DNA from: Halomonas icarae
GTDB taxonomy: Bacteria; Pseudomonadota; Gammaproteobacteria; Pseudomonadales; Halomonadaceae
DNA: 64,000 bases
Assembly: GCF_009901955.1 (NCBI RefSeq)
Contig: NZ_WUTS01000001.1
Coordinates: 2,559,745-2,623,744, forward strand
Direction of reading: 5' to 3'
In this document: piece after piece, positions 46,838-56,003 of the stretch
Layout of the letters: each line of letters begins with the position of its first letter
How positions within the stretch are numbered: the stretch's first letter is position 1
Program-made: the position numbers and the translations under genes
The notes under the pieces: model-generated
What the model was told of the DNA's origin: nothing
The model's input: the letters and a program-made list of their open reading frames with translations, nothing else
Database searches by the model: none

Positions 46838-48352
46838 ATGCTCGAAGCTACCGTCAAGAAGATTCTCCAGGCCCGGGTCTATGAAGCCGCTCGGGAAACC
46901 CCCATCTCGCCGGCCCCCTTTCTCTCCCGTCGCTTCAACAACACCATTCTGATCAAGCGTGAGGACCTGCAGCCGGTTTACTCCTTCAAGATTCGCGGCG
47001 CCTACAACAAGATGGCCCTGCTCAGCGAGGAGCAGAAGGCCAAGGGCGTGATCGCGGCCTCGGCCGGCAACCATGCTCAGGGCCTGGCGATGGCGGCGAA
47101 GCAGATGGGCGTCAAGGCAACCATCGTGATGCCGCGTATCACGCCCGATATCAAGGTGCAGGCGGTGCGTGCCCGCGGGGCCAAGGTGGTACTCAAGGGG
47201 GATGCCTTTTCCGAGGCGGCCGAACATGCCCAGTCGTTGATCGAGGAGCATGGTTATACCTATATCCCGCCCTTCGACGATATCGATGTGGTGGCGGGAC
47301 AGGGCACCATCGCGGTGGAGATCCTGCGCCAGCAAGCGGGTGCGTTGGACGCGATCTTCGTTCCGGTGGGCGGCGGCGGCCTGATCGCCGGCGTGGCCGC
47401 CTACGTCAAGTATCTGCGTCCGGATATCAAGGTGATCGGCGTCGAGGCCGAGGATAGTGCCTGCTTCAAGGCGGCACTCGAGGCGGGCAAGCGGGTTACC
47501 CTCGATCAGGTGGGGGTGTTTGCCGAGGGGGTGGCCGTGGCCCAGGTCGGCAAGGTGCCCTTCGATATCGCCCGCGACCTGGTCGACGAGGTGATCACCG
47601 TCAATACCGACGAGATGTGTGCGGCGGTCAAGGACATCTTCGAGGAGACTCGAGCGGTCTCCGAGACGTCCGGCGCGCTCTCCCTGGCGGGACTCAAGAA
47701 GTATATTCAGCAGACCGGCGTCGAGGGGCAGACGCTGCTGTGCATCAACTCCGGTGCCAATACCAACTTCGACCGCCTCCAGCATATCGCCGAACGCACC
47801 GAGCTCGGTGAGCAGCGGGAGGCGATCCTGGCCGTCACCATCTCCGAGCGGCCGGGGAGCTTCAAGAAGTTCTGCAAGACCATCGGCAAACGCATGGTCA
47901 CCGAGTTCAACTACCGCTATGCGGACCCGGAGCATGCGCATATCTTCGTCGGCGTGCAGGTGAAGCCCGGCGGAGAGGATCGTCAGGCGGTGATCGACAG
48001 GCTTCGCGATGCCGGTTATGCGGTGGAGGACCTCACCGATAACGAGCTGGCAAAGCTCCATATTCGCCATCTGGGGGGCGGACGGCCCAAGCAGCAGTTC
48101 GATGAGGAGGTCTACCGATTCGAGTTTCCGGAGCGTCCGGGAGCGCTGATGAACTTCCTCACTCACCTGCCTCATGACTGGAATATCTCGCTGTTTCATT
48201 ACCGGAATCACGGTGCCGCCTACGGCCGGGTGCTGGTGGGCATGCAGGTGCCCAATGGCGATCGCTCCCATGTCGAGGAGTATTTCGACGCCATTGGCTA
48301 CCGCTACTGGAAGGAGTCCGACAACGCCGCCTATCGGCTCTTCATGGCTTGA
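46838..48352 (+). CDS. ilvA: Threonine deaminase IlvA (biosynthetic)
   Basis: 504 residues. PLP-dependent catalytic domain: PLP lysine Lys51 in YSFKIRGAYNKMA, SAGNHAQGLAMAAK as the phosphate/substrate loop, and GGGGLIAG. Two ACT-like regulatory segments follow from about 330 (AVTISERPGSFKKFCKTIG and FEFPERPGALMNFLTHLP), the arrangement that gives isoleucine inhibition and valine activation. ATG 46838 fits the family; the open frame runs on upstream without support. Confidence 0.95.
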   Translation: MLEATVKKILQARVYEAARETPISPAPFLSRRFNNTILIKREDLQPVYSFKIRGAYNKMALLSEEQKAKGVIAASAGNHAQGLAMAAKQMGVKATIVMPRITPDIKVQAVRARGAKVVLKGDAFSEAAEHAQSLIEEHGYTYIPPFDDIDVVAGQGTIAVEILRQQAGALDAIFVPVGGGGLIAGVAAYVKYLRPDIKVIGVEAEDSACFKAALEAGKRVTLDQVGVFAEGVAVAQVGKVPFDIARDLVDEVITVNTDEMCAAVKDIFEETRAVSETSGALSLAGLKKYIQQTGVEGQTLLCINSGANTNFDRLQHIAERTELGEQREAILAVTISERPGSFKKFCKTIGKRMVTEFNYRYADPEHAHIFVGVQVKPGGEDRQAVIDRLRDAGYAVEDLTDNELAKLHIRHLGGGRPKQQFDEEVYRFEFPERPGALMNFLTHLPHDWNISLFHYRNHGAAYGRVLVGMQVPNGDRSHVEEYFDAIGYRYWKESDNAAYRLFMA

Positions 48353-48441
48353 GGAGGCGTACTGGGAGGAAGTGAGCGCTGACTCGCCCAGTGTTCCTCG
48401 CCAGGCGGAAGTTTCATGAGTTGAACGTTGAGTCAGGGCGG

Positions 48442-48470
48442 TTGTCTTGATGGTTGCGTCAGCTTATAGT
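48442..48470 (+). promoter_or_regulatory. Promoter of the 31-residue protein gene
   Basis: -35 TTGTCT (48442-48447), 17-bp spacer and -10 TATAGT (48465-48470), 36 bp before the ATG at 48506. Confidence 0.65.
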
Positions 48471-48505
48471 CGCCGACGTTTAAATCCTGCTACCCGGAGT
48501 CGAAG

Positions 48506-48601
48506 ATGAAGCGCAAGCCCGATGTGGTCAGGGCCCTGGTGCTGTTGTTCGGTATTGGCGTCGTGGCAACCGGCTATGCCCAGGCGCTGGTCGGCAACTG
48601 A
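48506..48601 (+). CDS. 31-residue single-helix membrane protein, function unknown
   Basis: Starts MKRKPDVVRALVLLF and ends AQALVGN: a positively charged N-terminus, one hydrophobic segment of about 18 residues, and a short polar end, so an N-in membrane miniprotein. GGAG lies 6 bp before the ATG. A promoter with 17-bp spacing lies upstream and a strong terminator downstream, making it a complete small transcription unit. I do not recognise a function. It could instead be part of a small RNA, but the ribosome site argues for translation. Confidence 0.6.
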   Translation: MKRKPDVVRALVLLFGIGVVATGYAQALVGN

Positions 48602-48631
48602 TCACGAGCTGTCGAGCCCCGCCAGAGTGTC

Positions 48632-48663
48632 AACGGGCCGATGCCGAGAGGCGTCGGCCCGTT
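48632..48663. terminator. Terminator between the miniprotein gene and the 5-FCL gene
   Basis: 14-bp stem with one wobble pair (48632-48645 with 48650-48663) and a GAGA loop. It sits between two convergent genes and can serve both. Confidence 0.75.
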
Positions 48664-48683
48664 AACGTTTCCAGGCGGATGTA

Positions 48684-49328
48684 TCAGGGACGTACCAGTC
48701 GGGCGTCGGTTGCGATGGCGTCGAGTGGAACGTCCCACGAGGCCACCGGCAGTGAGTCGACCCGCTGGCAGTCATGGGCCAGGCCGATCAACCGCGGGCG
48801 TGGGCCGGGTCGGCGGGTGAAGGCCAGGGTGCGGTCGTAGAAGCCGCCCCCCATGCCCATGCGCTGACCGGCATCATCGAAGCCCACCAGTGGCAGCAGG
48901 ATCAAATCGAGGGCCCAGGCGGCCATTCGCCGCGCACGGTGAGCCCCATGGCGGGTGGCGGGCTCGGCAATGCCAAAGCGATTTCGGACCATGGGTGTGT
49001 TCGCATGGTAGTGCACGAACCACAGTCGGTTGTGTGAGAGGGGCTTGAGGACCGGCAGGTAGACACGAGCGCTACGCTGCCGTAGCCAGTCGATCAGCGG
49101 AGTGGGGTCGATCTCGCCGTCGTTGGGCAGGTAGAGCGCCACACGGCGGGCACGCTGTACTTCGGTCAGGCGTCGCAGCCGGCGACACAGACGTTCGCTG
49201 GCCAGTCGGCGCTGCTCGGCGCTCAGGGCGCGGCGACGTCGACGCAGCTGTTGACGCAGTTCACGACGCGAGCCGTTGAAGCTGGTCAAGGAAAGAGGTG
49301 CGGCGGGTGTCGGCATGAGATGGGTCAT
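48684..49328 (-). CDS. 5-formyltetrahydrofolate cyclo-ligase
   Basis: 214 residues; converts 5-formyl-THF to 5,10-methenyl-THF with ATP. RRELRQQLRRRRRALS is the basic N-terminus, LPNDGEIDPTPLI the folate segment, and the ATP loop is MGMGGGFYDRTLAF. The start is ATG 49328 or the ATG four codons later. It comes directly after 6S RNA, the same order as fau/ygfA in E. coli. Confidence 0.93.
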   Translation of the reverse strand: MTHLMPTPAAPLSLTSFNGSRRELRQQLRRRRRALSAEQRRLASERLCRRLRRLTEVQRARRVALYLPNDGEIDPTPLIDWLRQRSARVYLPVLKPLSHNRLWFVHYHANTPMVRNRFGIAEPATRHGAHRARRMAAWALDLILLPLVGFDDAGQRMGMGGGFYDRTLAFTRRPGPRPRLIGLAHDCQRVDSLPVASWDVPLDAIATDARLVRP

Positions 49329-49336
49329 GTTGACGA

Positions 49337-49521
49337 GGTTCCCCAGAGTGCCGCTGTCGTTCTGGCCCTTGAACCCATTGGTTCAAGGTGGGTGGCCGCA
49401 GCCGAACCGTTAGGCTTTCCGACGCACGGACATGCACACGGGTCCGGCTAGCATTTGGCCCCCTGGGTACTGCGCATAGGCTCGAGGGACGATAACGACT
49501 GGCAAGCACCCCAGGGAACAA
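49337..49521 (-). ncRNA. ssrS: 6S RNA (ssrS)
   Basis: About 185 nt between zapA and the 5-FCL gene, its standard place. The 5' arm (GTTCCCTGGGGTG) and 3' arm (CACTCTGGGGAAC) pair over 13 positions counting G-U pairs. The 3' half contains ACCTTGAACCAATGGGTTCA, nearly the E. coli 6S hairpin. Upstream on the minus strand is a -10 TACGAT (49531-49526). It mimics an open promoter and binds the sigma-70 RNA polymerase in stationary phase. Ends are set to within a few bases. Confidence 0.9.
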
Positions 49522-49574
49522 CCTCATCGTACCAGAGCCGGTGGGGAGCGGCCAATGGATTCCCGGTGCGAGGC

Positions 49575-49874
49575 TCAGCGCGGCTTGGTGTCGGTCAGCG
49601 CACGCTCCAGGCGTTCGCTCAGGGCATCCAGGCTGCGCTCCCCTTCACGCTGACTCTCCAGGGCCTCCAGCAGCTCATGGGTGATGTTGAGTGCCGCCAT
49701 GACGGCGATGCGCTCGTTGCCCAGCAGGTTGTTCTGGGAGTGGATGCCGGTCATCGCGCGATCCAGGTAACGGGCCGCACGCTCCAGCTTGGCTTCTTCC
49801 TCGGGGGGGCAGGCAATGACGTAGCTACGTCCCAGGAGGGTAATTTCGGCGGTCGGCCGTGTCGCATCACTCAT
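49575..49874 (-). CDS. zapA: Cell division protein ZapA
   Basis: 99 residues; bundles FtsZ filaments at midcell. The N-terminal globular part (ITLLGRSYVIACPPEEEAKLERAARYLD) is followed by the conserved NERIAVMAALNITHELL helix and a C-terminal coiled coil. 6S RNA follows on the same strand. Confidence 0.93.
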   Translation of the reverse strand: MSDATRPTAEITLLGRSYVIACPPEEEAKLERAARYLDRAMTGIHSQNNLLGNERIAVMAALNITHELLEALESQREGERSLDALSERLERALTDTKPR

Positions 49875-50051
49875 CGGGGGGCTCCGGCTCGACCCCGCAG
49901 GTCACGCTGGCCGCGCGTCCCTGGGGGCCGATGCGTTAACATCCAGTCAGTACCGCATGGCCCGTCACTATAAGAGAGCCCTTCTCGAGGGGTCAACGCA
50001 CGGTGCCGAATGCCGACCCTCTTCTGCACACCCCGCTACCATGGAGCTCCC

Positions 50052-50630
50052 ATGTCACTGATCGATGAACGCCAGGATTTCTCCACTATCGCCGACCTGT
50101 TCCTGCTTCACGGCAGCATGCAGTCGCCGGCCTTCAGCGACGGACGACTGTGCGCCCGACTTGCCATGCACGATATCGACCCTGCCGTCTGGCTTGCGGA
50201 GGTGTGTGAGGTGCTTGGCGTCGAGCAGCCGCGCGACGAGCCATCCGCGGAGCGCTTCCTGGCCTGGCGACGCCAGACCCTGGAGGCTCTCTCGGGCAAC
50301 GAGCTCGGTTATGAGCCACTGCTGCCCGATGAGCTCTTCTCCCTGGCCGAGCGCGCCCGTGGACTCAAGGAGTGGACCCAGGGCTTTCTGGAGGTCGTCC
50401 AGGATGCCGGGGAGGAGCCGCGCGAGAGATGGTCCACGGCGCTACGCGAAGCGCTGGAGGACCTGGAGGGGATCGCCGCCATGCCGGCCGACCTCGAGGA
50501 GAGTGCCGAAAACGAGAATGATCTCTTTGCCCTGGTGGAGCATGTCCGCATGGCCGCCATGCTGCTCTATACCGAACAGCACCCGGGCAAGCCTCAGGTC
50601 GAGGATGCCGAATCCTCCACGCGTCACTGA
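50052..50630 (+). CDS. UPF0149 (YgfB/YecA-like) protein
   Basis: 192 residues of the all-helical UPF0149 family: LFLLHGSMQSPAFSDGRL at the start, then LPDELFSLAERARGLKEWTQGFL near the middle and EDLEGIAAM toward the end. It lacks the C-terminal SEC-C zinc motif of longer YecA proteins. YgfB of Pseudomonas affects AmpDh3 and beta-lactam response, but the role here is unknown. ATG 50052 has GGAG upstream. First of ygfB-pepP-ubiH-ubiI. Confidence 0.88.
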   Translation: MSLIDERQDFSTIADLFLLHGSMQSPAFSDGRLCARLAMHDIDPAVWLAEVCEVLGVEQPRDEPSAERFLAWRRQTLEALSGNELGYEPLLPDELFSLAERARGLKEWTQGFLEVVQDAGEEPRERWSTALREALEDLEGIAAMPADLEESAENENDLFALVEHVRMAAMLLYTEQHPGKPQVEDAESSTRH

Positions 50631-50667
50631 GCTGTCCATCGCGCCCCATCGCCGCCAAGGAGCTGTC

Positions 50668-52026
50668 ATGTTGTCCGAGACGTTGCCCGAGGCCTTGTCG
50701 CGCCCGGCACCCATTGCCAACGCCGAGTATCGTCAGCGTCGCCAGGCGTTGATGGCGGCACTGCCTGGCGATGCCGCCGTGCTGCTGCCTGGCGCCTCTC
50801 TGGTTACTCGCTCGCGTGACAGCGAGTTCCCCTTTCGCCAGGACAGCGACTTCCATTATCTCACCGGCTTCCCCGAGCCCGACGCCCTGCTGCTGTTGCT
50901 GCCGGGGCGTGCCGAAGGGGAGAGCGTGCTGTTCTGTCAGGATCGCGACCCGGCGCTGGAGGCCTGGACCGGTATCCGTCTGGGGGCCGAGGGAGCCATT
51001 CGCGAGCATGGTGTCGACCAGGCCTTCGAGAATGCCGAGCGCACCGAGCGCCTGGCGGCACTGCTCGATGGGCGGCGTACGCTCTATCTGGCGCTGGACA
51101 GCGCCGAGGCGCGGGGGCTGGCCGAGGAGGTTCGCGCGGACCTGGTGGCTCGCCAGCGCCAGGGGGTGTGTCCTCCCGAGGCCATTGCCGATGTGGCCCC
51201 GCTGCTTCACGAGGCGCGACTGATCAAGAGTCAGGCGGAGCTTGCCCTGCTGCACCACGCCGCCGAGATCTCGGCGCGTGGCCATCTGCGCGCCATGCGT
51301 GCGGTGCGTCCTGGGGTGGCAGAGTATCAGCTGCAGGCGGAGCTGGAGCACGAGTTCCGCTGGCAGGGGGGTAGTGGTCCGGCCTATGCCACCATCGTCG
51401 GTGGTGGCGCCAATGCCTGTGTGCTGCACTACATCGAGAATCGCGCCCTCCTCGAGGAGGGTGACCTGGTATTGGTCGATGCCGGCGCCGAGTTCGACCT
51501 CTATGCTGGTGACATCACTCGCACCTTCCCGGTCAATGGCCGCTTCAGTGACGCCCAGCGGGCCCTCTATGAGGTAGTGCTCGAGGCTCAGGAGCGCGCG
51601 GTGGACGCGGTGCGCCCCGGCACGACCCTGGCGGCGATTCATGCCGAGGTGGTGCGCGGGCTTACCGCCGGCCTGATCCGGTTGGGGCTGCTCGAGGGCA
51701 GTGTCCAGGCACGTATCGATGATAAGAGCTACCGGCGTTTCTACCTCCACTCCACCTCGCACTGGCTGGGTCTCGATGTCCACGATGTGGGCGCCTACCG
51801 TCGTGATGGCCAGCCCCGGCCGCTGGTGCCGGGCATGGTACTCACCATGGAGCCGGGGCTCTACGTGCCCGATGACGACGACATTCCCGACACCTTCCGC
51901 GGCATCGGGATACGCATCGAGGATGATGTCGTGGTGACCGACGAAGGCCATCGGGTGTTGACCGCTTCTGTTCCCAAGTCAGTTGCGGACATAGAGGCAC
52001 TGATGGCTAAAAGGTGTGCGACATAA
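50668..52026 (+). CDS. pepP: Xaa-Pro aminopeptidase PepP
   Basis: 452-residue manganese aminopeptidase P that removes an N-terminal residue ahead of proline. The pita-bread fold ligands are all visible: Asp271 (LVDAG), Asp282 (AGDITRTF), His365 (HSTSHWLGLDVHDVG), Glu395 (TMEPGLY) and Glu418 (RIEDDV). ATG 50668 follows AAGGAG; a long in-frame extension upstream overlaps the UPF0149 gene in another frame and is not real. Confidence 0.95.
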   Translation: MLSETLPEALSRPAPIANAEYRQRRQALMAALPGDAAVLLPGASLVTRSRDSEFPFRQDSDFHYLTGFPEPDALLLLLPGRAEGESVLFCQDRDPALEAWTGIRLGAEGAIREHGVDQAFENAERTERLAALLDGRRTLYLALDSAEARGLAEEVRADLVARQRQGVCPPEAIADVAPLLHEARLIKSQAELALLHHAAEISARGHLRAMRAVRPGVAEYQLQAELEHEFRWQGGSGPAYATIVGGGANACVLHYIENRALLEEGDLVLVDAGAEFDLYAGDITRTFPVNGRFSDAQRALYEVVLEAQERAVDAVRPGTTLAAIHAEVVRGLTAGLIRLGLLEGSVQARIDDKSYRRFYLHSTSHWLGLDVHDVGAYRRDGQPRPLVPGMVLTMEPGLYVPDDDDIPDTFRGIGIRIEDDVVVTDEGHRVLTASVPKSVADIEALMAKRCAT

Positions 52027-52086
52027 ATCATGATTTTTCTCGAGTTATGTAAATTACATTATGAATCGCTGGTCTGAGGTGGCGCG

Positions 52087-53310
52087 ATGAGTCTCGAAAT
52101 GACACTCCCGACAACAGAAGCGGTGGATATCGCCATCGTGGGTGGCGGTCTGGTGGGTGCCAGCCTGGCCTGTGCGTTGATGCCGCTGATCGAGCGTCAC
52201 GGCCTCTCGGTTGCGGTGATCGAGGCGTCGCCCATCCTCGACCTGGCCGCGGCACCCTGGCAGCCCAGCTTCGATGCCCGTGCCAGTGCGATCTCCCTCG
52301 GCACCGCCCTGCACTTCACCGAGATGGGGGTATGGCCGACGATAGCCGAGCAGGCCACCGCGATTCGCCGCATCCATGTCAGCGAACGAGGCCACTTCGG
52401 GGCCACCCGCCTCGATGCCCAAGAGCTAGGGGTCGAGGCACTGGGCCATGTGGTACCCAACGCCTGGCTGGGTCGCGTCCTGCATCAGCATCTCACCGGA
52501 CTGCCGCTGGCCTGGCACTGCCCGGATCGCGTCGAGACGATCGAGCCGACGGCGAAGGGCTATCACCTGGGGCTCGCCTCCGGCACCAATTTGCAGGCAC
52601 GGCTCACGGTGCTGGCCGATGGCGGGCGCTCGGGCCTCAAGGAGCGCCTGGGAATCGCCAGCGACGTGCGTTCCTATGATCAGGTGGCGTTGATCGCCAG
52701 TGTCGAGGTGAGCCGCTTTCATCAGGGTGTCGCCTGGGAGCGCTTTACGCGCGAAGGCCCCATTGCCCTGCTGCCGCTCCAGGGCCAGACCATGGAGCTG
52801 GTGTGGACCCATGTCGCGGGAGACGAGCGGCGACGCCTGAGCCTGTCGCAGGGTGACTTCCTGGCCGAACTGCAGACGGCCTTCGGTGATCGGGCGGGGC
52901 GCTTCCGGCGTGTGGGCAGCCGTCATGCCTATCCGCTGAGCCTGGTGACCGCGCGCGAGACCACGCGGCCCGGACTGGCGGTGATGGGGAATGCGGCCCA
53001 CTCCCTGCATCCGGTGGCCGGCCAGGGCTTCAACCTGGCACTGCGTGGGGTGATGGATCTGGTGACGTCGCTGGAGGCGGGGCTGGCACACGGTCGCTCG
53101 GTCGGTGATACCGAGGTGCTGGAGGCCTTCGAGGTCCGCCGCGCTGGCGACCGCCACAGCGTGACCCGCTTCAGTGACGGGCTGATACGGTTGTTCGGCA
53201 TCGACAGCCGGTTGCTGGGTCATGCCCGAGCCGCCGGTCTGGTCGGTCTCAACCTCGCCGGCCCCCTGAGGCGTGCGCTGGCTCGCCGCGCCATGGGACT
53301 GGAGCGATGA
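52087..53310 (+). CDS. ubiH: 2-octaprenyl-6-methoxyphenol hydroxylase UbiH
   Basis: 407-residue FAD monooxygenase of ubiquinone synthesis. FAD motifs: IAIVGGGLVGASLACAL (GxGxxG) at the N-terminus, the DG motif VLADGGRSGLKERLGI, and the GD-type NAAHSLHPVAGQGFNLALRG (GD here is GN). The order pepP-ubiH-ubiI is the standard one. Its stop overlaps the next start (ATGA). Confidence 0.92.
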   Translation: MSLEMTLPTTEAVDIAIVGGGLVGASLACALMPLIERHGLSVAVIEASPILDLAAAPWQPSFDARASAISLGTALHFTEMGVWPTIAEQATAIRRIHVSERGHFGATRLDAQELGVEALGHVVPNAWLGRVLHQHLTGLPLAWHCPDRVETIEPTAKGYHLGLASGTNLQARLTVLADGGRSGLKERLGIASDVRSYDQVALIASVEVSRFHQGVAWERFTREGPIALLPLQGQTMELVWTHVAGDERRRLSLSQGDFLAELQTAFGDRAGRFRRVGSRHAYPLSLVTARETTRPGLAVMGNAAHSLHPVAGQGFNLALRGVMDLVTSLEAGLAHGRSVGDTEVLEAFEVRRAGDRHSVTRFSDGLIRLFGIDSRLLGHARAAGLVGLNLAGPLRRALARRAMGLER

Positions 53311-54617
53311 GTCGCGCCGACGAGGAATGTGAAGAGTCGAGAAGAGGCGAAGGCATGAGTGTCACGGGAGATGGGGTAGCGAGTCGCTCGGCCAATGACC
53401 GCCATGAGGTGGTGATCGTTGGCGGAGGCATGGTGGGGGCCGCCTTGGCGGTGCTGCTCGGCGAGGCCGGGGTCGAGGTGGCCCTGGTGGATGCCAGGCC
53501 CGCGCTGCTGGATGCCGAGACCGTGGGGCGAGGGCAGCCGGCGCGCCGGGTCAGCGCGCTGACTCCGGTCTCGCAGCGGCTGCTGGAGGGGGTGGGCGCC
53601 TGGGCATGGATGGCGTCACGACGCATCAGCCCCTACCGCTATATGCAGGTCTGGGACGCCGAAGGGAGCGGTGAGGTCAACTTCTCCGCGGATCAGGCCG
53701 GCATGCCGGTGCTCGGACATATCGTCGAGAACGATGTCACCCTGGCGGCGCTGGAGCGACGGCTGGAGGCGCTGCCCTCGGTACGCCTCTGCCTGGGCGC
53801 ACGGGTCGAGGGGCTGGAAGGCGGTGGCGAGGGGCGGTGGATCGTGCTGGCCGATGGTCGCCGGCTGAGCGCTCCCCTGGTGGTGGCCGCGGATGGTGTC
53901 CGCTCCCCGCTACGCGACATGGCGGGCATTGCGCTCAGTGAGCGTGAGACCGGACATGTCGGCCTGGTGACCACGGTGCGTGTCGAGAGGCCCCACGGCG
54001 AGGTGGCGCGGCAGACCTTCCTGCCGACGGGCCCGCTGGCCTTCCTGCCCCTGGCGGTAGAGGAGCGGGAGCATCACTGTTCCATCGTCTGGTCTACCTC
54101 TCCCGCGGAGGCCGAACGCCTGGCGGGACTCCCGCGTGATGAGCTGGGGGAAGCACTGGCGGCGGCCATCGGTCATCGACTGGGCGTGGTAACGGTTCTC
54201 GACGAGGCGACCGGCTTCCCGCTGGTACAGCGCCATGCCAAGCGCTATACCCTGCCCGGTTTTGCCCTGGTGGGTGATGCCGCCCATGGCATTCACCCCC
54301 TGGCCGGCCAGGGAGTGAACCTCGGCCTGATGGATGCCGCGGTGCTGGCCGAGGAGCTGCTGGCGGCTCGTCGACGAGGCATGCGGCTGGGGGATGAGCG
54401 GACCCTGGCGCGCTATGCGCGGCGGCGGCGTGGTGATAACGCCGGCATGCTGGCGCTGATGGATGGCTTTCGACTGCTGTTCGGGGCACGCCATCCGGCG
54501 CTGACCCTGGGGCGCAATCTGGGGATGGGTAGCGTGGATCGCCTCGTTCCGCTCAAGCGATTGTTGCTGCAGCAGGCCACCGGCCAGCGCGGTCGCCTGC
54601 CTGTCAGCTGCCGCTGA
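53307..54617 (+). CDS. ubiI: UbiI/VisC-family FAD hydroxylase of ubiquinone synthesis
   Basis: 436 residues. VVIVGGGMVGAALAVLLGEAG binds FAD, VVAADGVRSPLRDMAGI is the DG motif and GDAAHGIHPLAGQGVNLGLMD the GD motif. In E. coli the neighbour of ubiH is the C5 hydroxylase UbiI (VisC). The first 30 residues are charged and may not be translated; ATG 53355 is an alternative start. Coupled to ubiH. Confidence 0.85.
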   Translation: MSRADEECEESRRGEGMSVTGDGVASRSANDRHEVVIVGGGMVGAALAVLLGEAGVEVALVDARPALLDAETVGRGQPARRVSALTPVSQRLLEGVGAWAWMASRRISPYRYMQVWDAEGSGEVNFSADQAGMPVLGHIVENDVTLAALERRLEALPSVRLCLGARVEGLEGGGEGRWIVLADGRRLSAPLVVAADGVRSPLRDMAGIALSERETGHVGLVTTVRVERPHGEVARQTFLPTGPLAFLPLAVEEREHHCSIVWSTSPAEAERLAGLPRDELGEALAAAIGHRLGVVTVLDEATGFPLVQRHAKRYTLPGFALVGDAAHGIHPLAGQGVNLGLMDAAVLAEELLAARRRGMRLGDERTLARYARRRRGDNAGMLALMDGFRLLFGARHPALTLGRNLGMGSVDRLVPLKRLLLQQATGQRGRLPVSCR

Positions 54618-54628
54618 ACCGCCTGGGC

Positions 54629-55933
54629 TCAGCGGTCGCGCTGGCGGACCACGTTGAGGGCCTTGAGCAGGTTAAGGGCCTCGCTGAGCTGGTAATCCTC
54701 GCGTAGCCGCTCGCTCCGCTCGGTCTTCTCCCGCGGGGCCTCCTGTGCGCCGAGATGGCCCTCCAGGTCGGCCTCGCGAACCCCGCGGCCGTTCTCGGTG
54801 ACCTCCACGCGTCCGCGCACCACCCTGACGTCGGGTTCGATGCCCTTGGCCTGGATGGAGCGCCCACCGGGTGTGAAGTAGAGCGCGGTGGTGAGCTTGA
54901 GCCCCTCGCCGTTGCCCAGCGGCATGATCTGCTGGACCGACCCCTTGCCGAAGCTCTCGGTACCCATCACCACGCCACGCTTCTGGTCCTGAAGGGCGCC
55001 GGCGACGATCTCCGCCGCCGAGGCGCTGCCGCCGTTGATCAGCACGACCAGCGGAACGTCGGGAGCCGCCGTTGTGGCGTTTGCCGAGAAGCGCATCTCG
55101 GTATCCGGCAGACGCCCCTCGGTGTAGACGATCAGCCCCTCTTCCAGGAAGGCGTCGGCCACCGCGACGGCGGCCTGCAGGACCCCGCCGGGGTTGTTGC
55201 GCAGGTCGAGCACCAGCCCGTCCAGTTCTCCGTCGCGCGTCAGCTGGCGGATGTGTTCGCTCACCTGCTCGCCGGTACGGGTCTGGAACTGGCTGATGCG
55301 CAGATAGCCGAAGCCAGCAGTCAGCAGCTCGCTCTTCACGCTCTCGGTGCGGATATTCTCGCGTGTCAGCGGGATGCGGCGTGGCGAGCTTTCGCCCTGG
55401 CGCAGGATGGTCAGCTCGATCTCGCTGCCTGGATCACCGCGCATCAGTTCGACCGCCTCCTGAAGCGACAGGCCCTCGGTAGGCGTGTCGTCGATGCGCA
55501 GGATCTGGTCGCGTGCCTGCAGGCCGGCCCGCGAGGCGGGGGTGTCGTCGATGGGCGTGATCACCGTCAGCTGGCCATCCTCCATGCCGACCTCGATACC
55601 GATACCGCCGAACTCCCCCTGGGTCGACTCGCGCAGGCTCTGGAAGGCCTCGCGATCGAGATAGGAGGAGTGTGGGTCGAGCTCGCTGAGCATGCCACGC
55701 ATGGCGTTGCGCAGCAGGCTGGCGTCATCGACCTCCTCCACATAGGCGCGCTTGATGCGCTCGAACACCTCGGCGAAGGTCTGAATCTCGGCGATCGGCA
55801 GCTCATCATCGGCGACCTGGGCGGTCGCCGTCAGCGGTAGCGTCAGCAGGGCCAGGGGCAGCAGCCCGGCCAGCAGGCGTCGAGGCGAGCAGGAGCGAGA
55901 GAGCCTGCCCGGCAGGGAAAGCGCTGGGGTCAT
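54629..55933 (-). CDS. ctpA: Carboxy-terminal processing protease CtpA (S41, PDZ)
   Basis: 434 residues. A signal peptide or anchor (LLAGLLPLALLTLPLTATAQ) leads to an N-terminal helical part. The PDZ domain (about 108-180, with GGIGIEVGMEDG) is followed by the S41 catalytic core: NGGSASAAEIVAGAL with the serine near 303 and catalytic Lys330 in SFGKGSVQ. It probably trims periplasmic hydrolases or lipoproteins. Third gene of gpmI-envC-ctpA; the C-terminal 35 residues are charged and probably disordered. Confidence 0.93.
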   Translation of the reverse strand: MTPALSLPGRLSRSCSPRRLLAGLLPLALLTLPLTATAQVADDELPIAEIQTFAEVFERIKRAYVEEVDDASLLRNAMRGMLSELDPHSSYLDREAFQSLRESTQGEFGGIGIEVGMEDGQLTVITPIDDTPASRAGLQARDQILRIDDTPTEGLSLQEAVELMRGDPGSEIELTILRQGESSPRRIPLTRENIRTESVKSELLTAGFGYLRISQFQTRTGEQVSEHIRQLTRDGELDGLVLDLRNNPGGVLQAAVAVADAFLEEGLIVYTEGRLPDTEMRFSANATTAAPDVPLVVLINGGSASAAEIVAGALQDQKRGVVMGTESFGKGSVQQIMPLGNGEGLKLTTALYFTPGGRSIQAKGIEPDVRVVRGRVEVTENGRGVREADLEGHLGAQEAPREKTERSERLREDYQLSEALNLLKALNVVRQRDR

Positions 55934-56003
55934 GCGAACTCCGCTGTTCCGGAACGGTGAGCGACCAGCATAGCCCGCCGCCGGCCTGCATGGAAAGCGG
56001 CGT

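Noticed and set aside
46811-48271. 486-codon minus-strand open frame
   Set aside because: Antisense of ilvA; His- and Leu-rich composition without motifs.
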